Assembly: GCA_947564735.1 (NCBI GenBank)
Contig: CANOEC010000002.1
Coordinates: forward strand, 124,001 to 188,000
Direction of reading: 5' to 3'
Length of the DNA: 64,000 nt
Source of the DNA: an uncultured Lachnospiraceae bacterium
GTDB taxonomy: Bacteria > Bacillota > Clostridia > Lachnospirales > Lachnospiraceae
The notes beneath the pieces were generated by a model. It was not told where the DNA came from. It was given only the letters and a program-made list of their open reading frames with translations, and did not search any database. Positions 16,644 through 26,884 of this stretch are shown piece by piece (position 1 is the stretch's first letter; each line of letters begins with the position of its first letter). Both the position numbers and the translations under genes were made by a program.

Positions 16644-17444
16644 TTACAGATAAATTCTGATGACAATACACACCGCAAAATAGGCGGCAAGCACACCGTA
16701 CGCAATCCTGTCCCTGCCCGCATACTTAAGCGGCTTCATTTTTGTTCTGTGTTCGCCACCCCGATAACATCTGGCTTCCATCGCCATCGCCAAATCATTC
16801 GCCCTGCGAAATGCTGAAATAAAAAGCGGAACGAGAAGCGGCACCATCGCCTTTGCCTTCTTAATCAGATTTCCGCTTTCAAAATCCGCGCCTCTGGCAA
16901 TCTGCGCTTTCATAATCTTATCCGTCTCTTCCAGCAAAATCGGAATAAAGCGGAGCGCAATCGACATCATCATCGCCACCTCATGTACCGGCACTTTTAA
17001 TATTTTCAACGGCTTCATTAACTTCTCCATAGCATCCGTCAAGCTATTCGGCGTTGTCGTCAACGTCATCACGGAGGAACCGACAATCAAAAATGAAAGA
17101 CGGACAGCCATCATGACGGCAATCCTCAGCCCCTCTTTGGTAATCTTCAATTTCCATACGGAAACTAACACTTCACCCGGCGTCAGAAACAGATTAAACA
17201 CCACTGTAATCAGAAGAATAAAGACGATCGCTTTCATCCCTTTTACCATATATTTAAAGGGCACCTTTGAAAGCTTAATCATGACTGCCAGAAAAATAGC
17301 GGCAGCCAAATACCCCACCCAGCTTTTTACAACAAAAAGCGATATGATAAAGCAGATGGTTGCAATTAATTTTACCCGCGGGTCCAATTTATGAATGACG
17401 GAATCCGTCTGATAATACTGGCCCAATGTAATATCCCGTAACAT
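16644..17444 (-). CDS. ecfT: ECF transporter transmembrane coupling subunit EcfT
   Basis: 266 residues with about five or six membrane helices. The two coupling-helix motifs are visible as ARG (in IARGADFES) and ARC (in MEARCYRGG). It couples the EcfA1A2 ATPases to interchangeable vitamin-binding S proteins. The start at 17444 is close behind ecfA2. Confidence 0.93.
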   Translation of the reverse strand: MLRDITLGQYYQTDSVIHKLDPRVKLIATICFIISLFVVKSWVGYLAAAIFLAVMIKLSKVPFKYMVKGMKAIVFILLITVVFNLFLTPGEVLVSVWKLKITKEGLRIAVMMAVRLSFLIVGSSVMTLTTTPNSLTDAMEKLMKPLKILKVPVHEVAMMMSIALRFIPILLEETDKIMKAQIARGADFESGNLIKKAKAMVPLLVPLFISAFRRANDLAMAMEARCYRGGEHRTKMKPLKYAGRDRIAYGVLAAYFAVCIVIRIYL

Positions 17445-17475
17445 AACCCTTTCCTTTCATCATTTATATGTTTCT

Positions 17476-18333
17476 TCATGTGTATGATTTTCCAAGTACA
17501 CGCAGAATCTCCTGCTTCGCTTCCACAATCGTTGTCGCATCCGTCCTGACAGGCAGTCCCTTTTCCCGCAATTCCTGCATGATATATGTGACCTGCGGCG
17601 CCGCAAGACCTACCTCTTCCAGCTTGCGGAAATGCTGGAACACTTCCTTGGGAACGTCATCAAACAAAACGCTTCCCTGATTCATCACGATAATGCGCTC
17701 CACATACTTCGCCACATCTTCCATACTGTGCGACACAAGGATCACCGTGATTCCTGTCTCTTCTTTCAGCTTGGCAATCTGGTCAAGTATCTCATCGCGT
17801 CCTTTCGGATCCAGCCCGGCCGTAGGCTCATCCAATATGAGAACCTCCGGTTTCATGGCAAGCACACCGGCAATCGCCACCCTTCGCTTTTGTCCGCCGG
17901 ATAAATCAAACGGCGACTGATAAAAATATTCATCCTCAAGCCCGACCTGTTTTAGCGCAGCGTAAGCCCTGAGCTCCGTCTCCTGTTTTGTCAACCCCAA
18001 ATTCTTTGGTCCGAAACATACGTCTGAAAAAACATCTATCTCAAACAACTGGTGCTCCGGATATTGAAAAACAAGCCCAACCTTGCTTCGCAATTTCTTC
18101 TTATCATAATCCTGCGCATGGATATCTTCCCCGTTAAAATAGATTGTTCCGCCTGTGGGTTTTATCAGTCCGTTCAGATGCTGTACAAGGGTAGACTTAC
18201 CGGAACCTGTATGACCGATTAACCCAATAAACTGCCCGTCCGGAATCACCAGCTCCACATCTTTTAACGCATGTACTGCAAGCGCCGTATCTCCTCCATA
18301 TACATAATCTACATGATCTAATATCAACGACAT
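17476..18333 (-). CDS. ecfA2: ECF transporter ATPase EcfA2
   Basis: 285 residues with Walker A GHTGSGKST, signature LSGGQKRRVA, Walker B VLILDEPTAGLDP and the switch histidine in VSHSMEDV. The second copy position and the start MSLILDHVDYVYGG identify it as the A2 subunit. It works as a heterodimer with EcfA1, encoded 35 bp upstream. Confidence 0.93.
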   Translation of the reverse strand: MSLILDHVDYVYGGDTALAVHALKDVELVIPDGQFIGLIGHTGSGKSTLVQHLNGLIKPTGGTIYFNGEDIHAQDYDKKKLRSKVGLVFQYPEHQLFEIDVFSDVCFGPKNLGLTKQETELRAYAALKQVGLEDEYFYQSPFDLSGGQKRRVAIAGVLAMKPEVLILDEPTAGLDPKGRDEILDQIAKLKEETGITVILVSHSMEDVAKYVERIIVMNQGSVLFDDVPKEVFQHFRKLEEVGLAAPQVTYIMQELREKGLPVRTDATTIVEAKQEILRVLGKSYT

Positions 18334-18368
18334 GATGCTATCCTCTCATCCACCTTCGTCCTATTTAA

Positions 18369-19223
18369 CTACTTTTGAATCACAAGCAGCGCCTGCGTCA
18401 GCTCTTCCACCGTCAAAATACCATCCGGCAAATCAATACCGCTTTTCTGCAGTTCATAAGCAAGAAGCGTCACCTGCGGTACATCAAGCCGCAGCTCTTT
18501 TAATCTTTCTACTTGAGAAAAAATTTCCCGTGGCGTCCCCTGCATGGCAATCCTGCCTTTATCCATCACAAAGACTCTGTCTGCATGGATGATTTCTTCC
18601 ATATAATGTGTAATCAGAACTACCGTAATGCCTTCCACATCATTGAGCGCCCGCACCGCGCGCACGACCTCTTTGCGACCGTTCGGGTCAAGCATTGCTG
18701 TCGGCTCATCCAAAATAATGCATTTGGGATGCATAGCAATCACCCCTGCAATGGAAACGCGCTGTTTCTGTCCGCCCGAAAGCTTATTCGGCGAGTATTT
18801 TCGATACTGATACATTCCTACCGCTTTCAGACTTTCCTCCACACGCTGCCATATCTCTTCTGTCGGCACGCCCATGTTCTCCGGTCCGAAGCCCACATCT
18901 TCCTCTACCACCTGTCCGATAATCTGATTATCCGGATTCTGAAACACCATCCCTGCTTCCTGTCTGATATTCCATATATCGTTCTCATTCTTTGTATCCA
19001 TGCCGTCCACCCAGACGGTGCCCTCTGTCGGATAAAGAATTGCATTGATATGCTTCGCCAGCGTTGACTTGCCTGAACCGTTATGCCCTAATATTGCCAC
19101 AAAGTCACCCTGCTTAACGTCCAGATCCACTTCGTCTACCGCCCGCGTAATCCCCTCTACATTGCCTTCCTCGTCACGTCTGATATATTCAAATACTAAC
19201 TTATCCGTTTTTATGATTCCCAT
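18369..19223 (-). CDS. ecfA1: ECF transporter ATPase EcfA1
   Basis: 284 residues with Walker [10 protein letters not shown], signature [10 protein letters not shown], Walker [14 protein letters not shown] and ITHYMEE. It is first of the ecfA1-ecfA2-ecfT-truA unit. The family energises uptake of biotin, riboflavin, folate, thiamine and similar vitamins through separate S components, and a BioY S component is encoded at 44.2 kb in this window. Confidence 0.93.
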   Translation of the reverse strand: MGIIKTDKLVFEYIRRDEEGNVEGITRAVDEVDLDVKQGDFVAILGHNGSGKSTLAKHINAILYPTEGTVWVDGMDTKNENDIWNIRQEAGMVFQNPDNQIIGQVVEEDVGFGPENMGVPTEEIWQRVEESLKAVGMYQYRKYSPNKLSGGQKQRVSIAGVIAMHPKCIILDEPTAMLDPNGRKEVVRAVRALNDVEGITVVLITHYMEEIIHADRVFVMDKGRIAMQGTPREIFSQVERLKELRLDVPQVTLLAYELQKSGIDLPDGILTVEELTQALLVIQK

Positions 19224-19430
19224 TTCATTTTCCTCAATGTATGCACTGCCCTTCTCATTCCTGTAACGCAGACTGAACTGTCAATCCCTCTCTCATTCTT
19301 ATAACGCAGACTAAATAGTCTGCGTTTATTATACTAACATCCTTCTTAAAAAACAAGTTTTTATGAAAAAGCTGATATAGTATGGTAAAATGGATAAATA
19401 ATAATTGTATCTTATCGGAGGAATGACTAT

Positions 19431-20390
19431 ATGTCACAAAATTTATCAAATAAATCTTCACCCGAATCATCTGTTAAATGGAAAGAATTGCTGCGTACTG
19501 CTGCAAAACCTACTATTTTCCTGCTTTTTTTTATTATGGTCTGCGCTTTTCTTGCCCATTATCTGACCGGCTCCGAGACCTTGGAAGACTATGCGCGCAA
19601 TCATCCGGAAATCGCTTACGGAAAAAATACGGCGGATGAAAACAGTCCTCCGGAGGCACCGCTGCCAGAAACAGAAACTTCTTCCGGTTCATCTGCATAC
19701 AATAGTGCAAAGGAATCCGTCTCAGATGTGGATGATTCTGAGACGCCAATGACGGAGAATGACATGATGGAAGTAAATGCAATGCGCACAACTTATCAAC
19801 CCGGATTCTACTATGAACCTTTAAGCGAAGATATCAAACAACGGATTACCGGTATTTCCTATCCGGAAGAAGGCTGCACGATTTCTTACGAGGATTTAAA
19901 TTATGTCGGACTGCTTTACATTGACTTTGATGGAAACGAGCAGCACGGCGAACTAATCTGCAATCAGGCTATTGCACAAGATATGGTGGAAATCTTTTAT
20001 GAACTGTATCGAAACGACTACCGAATTGAACGCGTCCGCCTCATTGATGAGTATAACGGAGATGACACGCTTTCCATGATGGATAATAATACATCCTGTT
20101 TCAATTACCGGGTTGTTGACGGCACAGACAATCTCTCGAAACATGCGCTTGGGTGTGCCATTGATATCAATCCCTTCTATAACCCGTATGTTGTATTTAA
20201 CAGAGGCGAAAATGGAGAACCCTATATTTCTCCCAAGGGAAGTGAAATATATGTTGACCGGTCTCAGGACTTCCCATACAAGATTGACGAAAACGACCTC
20301 TGCTACCGCTTATTTATCGAACACGGTTTTACATGGGGCGGTAATTGGAATTCCTGTAAAGACTACCAGCATTTTCAGATTGTACTCTAG
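19431..20390 (+). CDS. Membrane-anchored M15-family (VanY-like) peptidase
   Basis: 319 residues with an N-terminal membrane anchor (about 27-45), an acidic Ser/Thr/Pro-rich linker (about 60-115) and a peptidase M15 domain. Zinc ligands can be read as H238 and D245 in SKHALGCAID and H314 in DYQHFQIVL. Relatives cut D-Ala-containing or L-Ala-D-Glu bonds in peptidoglycan, outside the membrane. Upstream is ATCGGAGGAA at good spacing. It stands alone on the plus strand between ecfA1 and a chemoreceptor gene and ends at a strong terminator. Confidence 0.85.
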   Translation: MSQNLSNKSSPESSVKWKELLRTAAKPTIFLLFFIMVCAFLAHYLTGSETLEDYARNHPEIAYGKNTADENSPPEAPLPETETSSGSSAYNSAKESVSDVDDSETPMTENDMMEVNAMRTTYQPGFYYEPLSEDIKQRITGISYPEEGCTISYEDLNYVGLLYIDFDGNEQHGELICNQAIAQDMVEIFYELYRNDYRIERVRLIDEYNGDDTLSMMDNNTSCFNYRVVDGTDNLSKHALGCAIDINPFYNPYVVFNRGENGEPYISPKGSEIYVDRSQDFPYKIDENDLCYRLFIEHGFTWGGNWNSCKDYQHFQIVL

Positions 20391-20427
20391 TTTGTAATAA
20401 TTTACTGTAAAATTTTTTCTACTACCT

Positions 20428-20459
20428 AAAAACCTCGGGGCAGTTGCCTCGAGGTTTTT
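20428..20459. terminator. Bidirectional terminator between the M15 peptidase and chemoreceptor genes
   Basis: AAAAACCTCG pairs with CGAGGTTTTT around a short loop with GGCA/GCC pairing. The A-run and T-run flanks make it work on both strands, as expected for two convergent genes. Confidence 0.9.
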
Positions 20460-20539
20460 ATTATCATGATTTCTATCAAATTTACTTTTCATAAAACACT
20501 ATTCGTTAAATACGCATCCTGCGCATACATCCTGACATT

Positions 20540-22240
20540 TTACATTTCAAACATTGCCATACTGTCATCCATTCTGTTAGAAATGCCTTTAAGGTCTGCT
20601 GCGTTGCCTGCGATTTCACTGATGATACCATTAATCTCTGTAACAGATGCAGACGTTTCCTCAGTGCTTGCCGCATTCTCCTGTGCGATTGCCGACAGAT
20701 TCTGTACGGTATCAACTACGCTACTTCTTACATCGTTAACCTTATTGGTCTTCTCTGTAACATCACTAATCATAACGAGTGATTCATCTACATCACTAAG
20801 CAGCTGTGTAACCTGCGTACCTGTATTTGTCACATTCTCGTTCTGCAGTTCCATGATTTCTTTTACTTCGTTCATGGTTGCAACTGACTTATCAGAATCC
20901 TCAATCAACGCAAGGATAATTCCTTCAATCTGTCTTGCAGACTCATTAGACTGTTCAGCCAGCTTCTGAATCTGTGCAGCAACTACTGCGAATCCTCTGC
21001 CCTGCTCACCTGCACGTGCTGCCTCAATAGACGCATTGAGGGAAAGGAGATTTGTCTCTTCCGCAATATTTGTAATCAAAGCCGTTGCTTCTTTAATCTT
21101 CTGGGCTGACTCATTGGTTGTATTCGTCTGCTCATAAATGATATTAATAGATGCGCTGGTCTTCTCGTTCGTGCTCTGCAATTCACGAAGCGCTCCAATC
21201 GCAACCTCACCACGCTCTTTGATAGCGTTTGCTCTTTCGTTCAAATCTGCCAGCTCGCTTGCCGTCTCCTCAATCATATTACCCATAAGAATAATATGCT
21301 CTGTAGCATCCTGTGTCTCTTCCGCCTGACTTCCTGCACCAATCGCGATTTCATTGACAGCCTTCTCCATCTGCTCAACATGTTCGCTTGTAACATCAGT
21401 CTTCTCACGAAGTTTATCAGAGGCTTCCAGAAGCACAGCACTGTCTTCCTTAATCGTGGCTATAATATTTGACAGATTCGCCCGCATCTTCTCAATCGCG
21501 CGGCAGATGTCACCGATTTCATCCTTCTCCTCCAATATATTCTGGTCAATATGGATATTCATCTTTCCATCTGCAAGCTGGGATAATGCTACCACACCTT
21601 CTTCAAGATGCTTAACCATCTTATTTACCGTCAGGAAGATAAGCGTTGCACAAACAATACCTACAATCACAACAAGGGCAACAATCAATATAATAATTCT
21701 TCTAATCTCTGCTTTCGCATCTGCCTGCGGCATTCCAGCAAATACCATACCGACTGTTTCCTGTGTTGTAAAATCAAATAACGGTATGTAATATCCGAAG
21801 TATTCCTGCTCAGCAACAACGGCATCTTCCGCAAAGAATTCCTCACCTTTGCCCAATACATTCTCAATCGCCCGCGGTCCTGCTTTTGTACCGTTAATAC
21901 GATTTCCGTTCGCATCGACAACAGAAGTCATATATCTTGTGTCTCCATAAAAAATGGTTACATCAATATTTGTAGCTTCCTTAATACCGTCTGCTAAATC
22001 CGGTGTAAGTGAAATATTGAAATCACCTTTAACCAACTCGTTGTTCTCATTCAGTGTGTATGACTCATTGTTCAACTTTCTGAATGTAGAACGTACAGCA
22101 ATCGTCGTTGCACGCAGTCCACTTGCAATGTTTTCCGTCAACACATTTGTAATCTGTTTCTCACCAAAGAAACAAACAACAATGCCTAGAACTGCCAATG
22201 GTAAAATCGCAATTAAAAGAATTTTCTGCTTCAGTTTCAT
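20540..22240 (-). CDS. Methyl-accepting chemotaxis protein
   Basis: 566 residues from the ATG at 22240, which has TTGGAGG upstream; the seven residues before it are not preceded by a binding site. There is a first membrane helix (about 7-27), an extracellular Cache-type sensor (about 30-185), a second helix, a HAMP domain, and a signalling hairpin with the tip [20 protein letters not shown]. It signals to CheA/CheW when bound to its ligand. No flagellar or che genes occur in the window, so its partners lie elsewhere. Confidence 0.95.
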   Translation of the reverse strand: MKLKQKILLIAILPLAVLGIVVCFFGEKQITNVLTENIASGLRATTIAVRSTFRKLNNESYTLNENNELVKGDFNISLTPDLADGIKEATNIDVTIFYGDTRYMTSVVDANGNRINGTKAGPRAIENVLGKGEEFFAEDAVVAEQEYFGYYIPLFDFTTQETVGMVFAGMPQADAKAEIRRIIILIVALVVIVGIVCATLIFLTVNKMVKHLEEGVVALSQLADGKMNIHIDQNILEEKDEIGDICRAIEKMRANLSNIIATIKEDSAVLLEASDKLREKTDVTSEHVEQMEKAVNEIAIGAGSQAEETQDATEHIILMGNMIEETASELADLNERANAIKERGEVAIGALRELQSTNEKTSASINIIYEQTNTTNESAQKIKEATALITNIAEETNLLSLNASIEAARAGEQGRGFAVVAAQIQKLAEQSNESARQIEGIILALIEDSDKSVATMNEVKEIMELQNENVTNTGTQVTQLLSDVDESLVMISDVTEKTNKVNDVRSSVVDTVQNLSAIAQENAASTEETSASVTEINGIISEIAGNAADLKGISNRMDDSMAMFEM

Positions 22241-22272
22241 CGTAATGTTCCTCCAATACACTGTATTTTACA

Positions 22273-22293
22273 CATAACGTTATGACTATTATA
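22273..22293 (-). promoter_or_regulatory. Promoter and overlapping palindrome of the chemoreceptor gene
   Basis: A perfect -10 TATAAT (22288-22293) is preceded by TG, forming an extended -10; no good -35 is seen. Just downstream, across the expected start of transcription, is the 12-bp perfect palindrome CATAACGTTATG (22273-22284), a likely operator or dimer-binding site. Confidence 0.5.
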
Positions 22294-22424
22294 ACATATC
22301 TGTGGATAAATTCCAGAAGAAAATATGATTTTTCTGTTTTTTTGGTGAATTATATGATACGAATCAACTTATATACTTAATTGTATATATTTGAACGTAT
22401 ATTTTACAATATTAAATCTAGCGT

Positions 22425-22640
22425 AAGAAGTACTTCCGGATTTGCGAAACAAGTCATGCCCACAGCAAAGGCTGTTTCGCTAAGAAGCACTGCGATTTGC
22501 TTTATGCAAATCATTTTTTATGCAGGAGAATGTCCTAAATAGGGCATTCTCCGGAACAAACAACAAAATTTATTCGTTTTGCAAATATTGTGCCTGCACT
22601 CAAATTCGCAGATAAGGCAAAATTGAAGGATTCTAGTATA
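22425..22640. repeat. Non-coding stretch with several hairpins between the chemoreceptor gene and rplQ
   Basis: No gene is visible. It contains GATTTGC-TTTAT-GCAAATC followed by ATTTTTT, which could terminate plus-strand transcription. A 12-bp stem, GGAGAATGTCCT (22525-22536) with AGGGCATTCTCC (22541-22552), follows. The motif TTTGCGAAACAAG resembles pieces of the hairpin elements found in the ribosomal cluster. Confidence 0.5.
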
Positions 22641-22650
22641 CACAACAGAC

Positions 22651-22672
22651 GCCCCGCACATCCGTATGGGGC
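22651..22672 (-). terminator. Weak hairpin after rplQ
   Basis: GCCCC (22651-22655) pairs with GGGGC (22668-22672), with extra pairs inside. It lies about 25 bp past the rplQ stop but lacks a clear T-run, so it may be a processing or pause hairpin rather than a terminator. Confidence 0.35.
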
Positions 22673-22695
22673 ACCGCTAACACACTTTATTTATC

Positions 22696-23232
22696 CTACA
22701 CCAGCTCAAGAACAACTTCCATCGCCGCGTCGCCCTTACGGGGACCAATCTTGATAATCCGCGTGTAACCACCGTTACGGTTTGCATATTTAGGACCATA
22801 CTCGTCAAAAAGTTTGGCTACTAAATCAACCTGCTTCGTTCCTCTCTTTCTTCCAGCAGGTGTACTGGGCACTTCCGTAACAGGATATAATACTTTGAGT
22901 ATCTGTCTTCTTGCATGTAATCTGGAAGGCAAATCTTTCTTGATTTCTTTTTCAACCGTATCGTATACGGTAACCTTCTTGCCGTCCACTACTTCCTTTA
23001 CTCTCTTACCGTCTTTATCCTTGCGGGGAACTTTAGCGGTAACTTTTACAGTTTCAAAATTATCTTTCTCTTTTGCCGCAAGCGCAATCAGACCTTCTGC
23101 AATCTTGCGTACTTCTTTTGCTTTCGCTTCTGTCGTAACAATCTTTCCATGATATAAAAGAGCTGTTACCTGACTTCTCAACAATGCCTTTCTCTGGTCA
23201 GAAGTTCTGCCGAGTTTTCTGTATTTTGCCAT
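22696..23232 (-). CDS. rplQ: 50S ribosomal protein L17 (long form)
   Basis: 178 residues from the ATG at 23232 (AAAGGAG upstream; MAKYRKLGRTSDQRKALLRS is the family start). Most bacterial L17 proteins have about 115-130 residues. The surplus is a Lys/Asp/Val-rich insertion of about 50 residues (PRKDKDGKRVKEVVDGKK and onward) after the first domain. The conserved C-terminal GGYTRIIK block is intact. It ends the alpha operon. Confidence 0.95.
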   Translation of the reverse strand: MAKYRKLGRTSDQRKALLRSQVTALLYHGKIVTTEAKAKEVRKIAEGLIALAAKEKDNFETVKVTAKVPRKDKDGKRVKEVVDGKKVTVYDTVEKEIKKDLPSRLHARRQILKVLYPVTEVPSTPAGRKRGTKQVDLVAKLFDEYGPKYANRNGGYTRIIKIGPRKGDAAMEVVLELV

Positions 23233-23389
23233 AATGGCTCCTTTCTCACTGTGGGAGTTCTCTCCCTCAACATGGTGTACATACGGCAATGCTCGTCGGG
23301 CTTACTTACCGAATGCGTTAATAGTTCCATTCATGAGCAGACGCGCCGGTGCACCTCGGACTTATCCCACACGCCTTTCCTATGTTGGA

Positions 23390-24349
23390 TTAGACTTCAT
23401 CACTTGGATTAAGCTGCAAGCCTAACTCTTTTAGCTTTGCTAAAACTTCCTCCAAAGACTTGCGTCCTAAATTACGGACTTTCATCATATCCTCGGAAGT
23501 CTTATTGGTCAATTCTTCTACCGTATTGATTCCGGCTCTCTTTAAGCAGTTATAGGAACGAACCGACAACTCTAACTCGTCAATGCTCATTTCCAATACT
23601 TTCTCTTTCTCATCATCTTCTTTCTCAACCATAACCTCCGCAGTTTTGGCATTTTCTGAAAGATCAATAAAAAGACTTAAATGTTCGCTCAATACTTTAG
23701 CTGCAAGACTGACTGCCTCATCGGGCACCAATGTCCCATTCGTATAAACATCCAGCGTCAGCTTATCAAAATCGGTAATCTGACCTACTCGCGTATTCTC
23801 AACAGTTACGTTTACTCTCTCGACAGGAGTATATATAGAATCTATCGCAATTACACCTATCGGAAGGTCTTCTGTCTTATTTCTGTCTGAGCTGACATAT
23901 CCTCTTCCTTTAGTGATGGTAAGTTCCATATACAACTTCGTATCTTTACCGCTTAATGTGGCAATCACAAGATCCGGATTCAAAATCTCAATATCCTGAT
24001 CCACCTGAATATCGGACGCTCTGACAATGCCTTCGCCTTCATACTCGATGTATGCCGTCTTAGGCTCATTGGTATCGCTGCTATTCTTGATTGCAAGGCT
24101 CTTGATGTTCATGATAATCTCTGTAACATCTTCCTTTACACCCGGAATCGAGCTGAATTCATGTAAAACCCCTTCGATTTTAACCTGACTTACCGCTGCA
24201 CCCGGTAACGAAGAAAGCATAATTCTTCTGAGAGAATTACCAAGGGTAATACCGTAGCCTCTCTCTAAAGGCTCAACTACGAACTTACCATACTTCTTAT
24301 CTTCTGAGATTTCTGCAACCTCAATATTAGGTCTCTCAAAATCAAACAC
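23390..24349 (-). CDS. rpoA: RNA polymerase alpha subunit
   Basis: 319 residues. The N-terminal dimerisation domain carries [22 protein letters not shown]. The C-terminal domain ends with the helix-hairpin-helix [20 protein letters not shown] and [14 protein letters not shown], which contacts UP elements and activators. I set the start at GTG 24349: AAAGGAGG lies eight bases before it and the product begins (M)FDFERPNIE, the usual clostridial start. An upstream ATG at 24373 has no binding site. Confidence 0.96.
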   Translation of the reverse strand: MFDFERPNIEVAEISEDKKYGKFVVEPLERGYGITLGNSLRRIMLSSLPGAAVSQVKIEGVLHEFSSIPGVKEDVTEIIMNIKSLAIKNSSDTNEPKTAYIEYEGEGIVRASDIQVDQDIEILNPDLVIATLSGKDTKLYMELTITKGRGYVSSDRNKTEDLPIGVIAIDSIYTPVERVNVTVENTRVGQITDFDKLTLDVYTNGTLVPDEAVSLAAKVLSEHLSLFIDLSENAKTAEVMVEKEDDEKEKVLEMSIDELELSVRSYNCLKRAGINTVEELTNKTSEDMMKVRNLGRKSLEEVLAKLKELGLQLNPSDEV

Positions 24350-24387
24350 GCAAATACCCTCCTTTGCGAACATGTTGGAATCAACGC

Positions 24388-24981
24388 CTATTTAGAGTAC
24401 AACTCGACGATAAGCATTTCGTTAACCGGAACGTCAATCATCTCTCTTGTCGGAAGGTATTTAATTGTTCCTTTCATCGCTTCCTGATCTACTTCCATCC
24501 ATTCCGGAACAAGTCTTCCTGCCGTTACTTCAAGGATATCTTTGTATCTTTGTAAGGATTTTGCCTTCTCCCTTACTTCAATCACATCTCCTGCCTTTAC
24601 CAGATAAGAAGGAATCTGAACCGGCTTGCCATTTACAAGGAAATGCTTATGACCTACTACCTGCCTTGCCTCTCTTCTTGTTCTGGCAAAGCCCATTCTG
24701 AATACGATGCTGTCCAGTCTGCTCTCAAGCATAACCATAAGGTTTTCACCGGTCATGCCCTGCATTCTATCCGCCTTCTTATAATAATTTCTGAAAGGCT
24801 TCTCAAGCACACCATAGATAAATTTTGCTTTCTGTTTTTCTCTGAGCTGAAGACCATACTCACTAATCTTCTTGCCGGCTCTTGCCGATGTTCTGTTGGA
24901 TTTCTTATCATATCCTAAATACGTAGGATCTAAATCAAGCGATCTGCATCTTTTTAATACAGGGACTCTGTTTACTGCCAT
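24388..24981 (-). CDS. rpsD: 30S ribosomal protein S4
   Basis: 197 residues beginning [20 protein letters not shown], with the S4 RNA-binding domain ([20 protein letters not shown]). GAGGAG supports the start at 24981. The N-terminal zinc-cysteine set of some S4 proteins is absent (C12 only), as in many clostridia. It primes 16S rRNA 5'-domain assembly. Confidence 0.96.
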   Translation of the reverse strand: MAVNRVPVLKRCRSLDLDPTYLGYDKKSNRTSARAGKKISEYGLQLREKQKAKFIYGVLEKPFRNYYKKADRMQGMTGENLMVMLESRLDSIVFRMGFARTRREARQVVGHKHFLVNGKPVQIPSYLVKAGDVIEVREKAKSLQRYKDILEVTAGRLVPEWMEVDQEAMKGTIKYLPTREMIDVPVNEMLIVELYSK

Positions 24982-25092
24982 TTTTTCGGCTCCTCTCATT
25001 ATCATTTTGTTTACAACGCCACATCTGACGCCTTCATCCAAAGTTATCTGTTTCTTTTTTCATTTACTGCATTAGACATTCTCTTTGTCCTA

Positions 25093-25488
25093 TTATACAC
25101 GGCGGCGCTTAGGCGGACGGCATCCGTTGTGAGGTACGGGCGTTACGTCACGGATACTGGTTACTTCCAGACCACACGCCTGCAACGCACGGATTGCAGC
25201 CTCACGACCCGAACCGGGACCTTTTACCATAACGTCTACTGTCTTTAACCCATGAATCAACGCAGCTTTCGCCGCTGTTTCTGCAGCCATCTGTGCTGCA
25301 TACGGAGTAGATTTCCTTGAACCTCTAAAACCAAGACCACCTGCACTTGCCCAGCTCAATGCATTACCCTCTGTATCTGTCAGGGTAACAATCGTATTGT
25401 TAAAAGAAGACTGGATGTGTGCCTGTCCACGTTCAACGTTTTTCTTTACACGCTTTTTTGTCACTTTTTTGGTAACTTTTTTAGCCAT
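25093..25488 (-). CDS. rpsK: 30S ribosomal protein S11
   Basis: 131 residues. The N-terminus is lysine-rich, then [16 protein letters not shown] and the C-terminal [18 protein letters not shown] are typical. It belongs to the platform of the small subunit. A 110-bp spacer separates it from rpsM and contains part of a hairpin repeat. Confidence 0.97.
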   Translation of the reverse strand: MAKKVTKKVTKKRVKKNVERGQAHIQSSFNNTIVTLTDTEGNALSWASAGGLGFRGSRKSTPYAAQMAAETAAKAALIHGLKTVDVMVKGPGSGREAAIRALQACGLEVTSIRDVTPVPHNGCRPPKRRRV

Positions 25489-25598
25489 AATAAACTAACC
25501 TACTTTTCACCTTTCTTTTATTCTATAAATACTGTTCTCTTTCTCGATTTTGCGTAGCGTAAGCAAGCAAATCTCGCAAACAAGCTTTGCTCGTTCTG
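25489..25598 (-). repeat. Spacer with degenerate hairpin element between rpsM and rpsK
   Basis: On the minus strand TTTGCGAGATTTGCTTGC and a following CGCAAAATCGAG form an imperfect stem. They resemble the second hairpin of the repeats at 34.0, 36.6 and 37.7 kb. Confidence 0.4.
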
Positions 25599-25967
25599 CT
25601 ACTTCTTCTTGTTTGCTACTGTTCTCTTCGGACCTTTTCTTGTTCTTGCATTTGTCTTCGTCTTCTGACCACGAACCGGAAGTCCTTTTCTGTGACGGAT
25701 GCCTCTGTAACATCCAATTTCCTGAAGACGTTTGATGTTAAGTGCGATTTCTCTTCTTAAATCACCTTCCACCATGTAATCTCTGTCGATTATTTCGGCG
25801 AGTCTTTTGACCTCATCGTCTGTCAACTCTCTGACGCGGGTATCCGGATTCACATTTGCCGCCTCCAGAATCTTGTTCGCGCTTACTCTACCGATACCGT
25901 AGATATAAGTCAGACCAATCTCCACACGTTTTTCTCTCGGTAAATCAACACCTGCAATACGAGCCAT
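25599..25967 (-). CDS. rpsM: 30S ribosomal protein S13
   Basis: 122 residues starting [20 protein letters not shown], with the C-terminal tail [15 protein letters not shown]-type basic block. S13 sits in the head of the small subunit and contacts tRNA and the L5 bridge. Confidence 0.97.
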   Translation of the reverse strand: MARIAGVDLPREKRVEIGLTYIYGIGRVSANKILEAANVNPDTRVRELTDDEVKRLAEIIDRDYMVEGDLRREIALNIKRLQEIGCYRGIRHRKGLPVRGQKTKTNARTRKGPKRTVANKKK

Positions 25968-26137
25968 TTACGTTTCCTCCATTTTCTTTACGTTTCATCG
26001 CGAGTTCGCTCGCTTTACTAATTGATTGGGGTAGGTTCTACCCAACCGGATCAGATATCCGATCTTTCCAAACATCATTGTTGGTATCAAAAAGTAATCT
26101 CCCATAGGCTCCGGCATCTATATAAAATAGGCAAGAA

Positions 26138-26162
26138 CCCCGTTTAACTAAACAATGCGGGG
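26138..26162 (-). terminator. Hairpin just after rpmJ (attenuator or processing site)
   Basis: On the minus strand CCCCG and GTTTA pair with TAAAC and CGGGG, a ten-pair stem with a 4-nt bulge. It starts two bases after the rpmJ stop codon and is followed by a U-rich stretch. Since rpsM and later genes follow in the same operon, it is more likely a partial attenuator or processing element than a full stop. Confidence 0.45.
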
Positions 26163-26163
26163 A

Positions 26164-26277
26164 TTAACCTTGTACCTGTTTATGTTTTGGATTCTCACAG
26201 ATTACTCTGATCTTACCTTTTCTTTTAATGATCTTGCACTTTTCGCAAATCGGTTTTACGGATGACCTTACTTTCAT
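26164..26277 (-). CDS. rpmJ: 50S ribosomal protein L36
   Basis: 37 residues: [20 protein letters not shown], then [17 protein letters not shown]. The zinc-binding set C11, C14, C27 and H32 is intact, so this is the zinc form. It is the smallest gene of the cluster, between infA and rpsM. Confidence 0.95.
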   Translation of the reverse strand: MKVRSSVKPICEKCKIIKRKGKIRVICENPKHKQVQG

Positions 26278-26401
26278 CTCAAACCCTCCTTTCAAAAAAG
26301 ACCGTTTTACATTATATCATCAAACTTTTCGTTTGGCAAGCGGTTTTCTGAATCTTTTCTCAGCACTTTGTACTGTGCTTTTTGCATCGTATTCTACGCT
26401 T

Positions 26402-26620
26402 CTATTTATCTCTCCAAATGATTCTTCCTTTGGACAAATCATAGGGCGATAATTCCAAAGTAACTTTATCACCGGGTAAAATACGAATAAAATTCTGGCG
26501 CAGCTTACCGCTTATGTGCGCCAATACTACATGACCGTTCTCCAGTTCCACCTGAAACATTGTATTGGGTAACTTCTCAATAACTGTTCCTTCAATTTCA
26601 ATTACATCAGCTTTTGACAT
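26402..26620 (-). CDS. infA: Translation initiation factor IF-1
   Basis: 72 residues of an OB fold: [20 protein letters not shown] and onward, with [23 protein letters not shown]. It binds the ribosomal A site during initiation. It overlaps the end of the KOW-protein gene by 14 bp. Confidence 0.97.
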   Translation of the reverse strand: MSKADVIEIEGTVIEKLPNTMFQVELENGHVVLAHISGKLRQNFIRILPGDKVTLELSPYDLSKGRIIWRDK

Positions 26621-26861
26621 TTCCTTCCTCCTGATACTCTTTGATTGCTCTCTTGATTTCCAAATCCTTATAGCCGTCCTGTGGCTTTTCCATCTGTATC
26701 TTCTTAATTATCTGAATATGCTTTTTGTTCTTCTTCTTCGGTCTATCCACAGTTCTTGTTCTGCCATCGGCTACATATACATATTCGCCCACTTCTTCTA
26801 ATATGATGTAGACCGTTCCTTTGTCATGCCCAGCCGTTGATACAGCAAACATCCCCGTCAT
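26607..26861 (-). CDS. KOW-domain RNA-binding protein (L14e/YlxS-neighbour type)
   Basis: 84 residues from the ATG at 26861, which has GGGAGG six bases upstream. An alternative GTG at 26888 overlaps the map stop codon (GTGA) and would add nine residues. The N-terminal [20 protein letters not shown] is a KOW motif, followed by a basic helix. Clostridia commonly carry this gene between map and infA. Its binding partner is unknown; the position suggests a ribosome-associated role. Confidence 0.85.
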   Translation of the reverse strand: MTGMFAVSTAGHDKGTVYIILEEVGEYVYVADGRTRTVDRPKKKNKKHIQIIKKIQMEKPQDGYKDLEIKRAIKEYQEEGNVKS

Positions 26862-26884
26862 ACGAACCCTCCCGTTTTGTTCCG

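Noticed and set aside
24347-24373. rpoA start at the ATG 24373
   Set aside because: No ribosome binding site is present there, whereas the GTG at 24349 has AAAGGAGG at the right distance and gives the family N-terminus.
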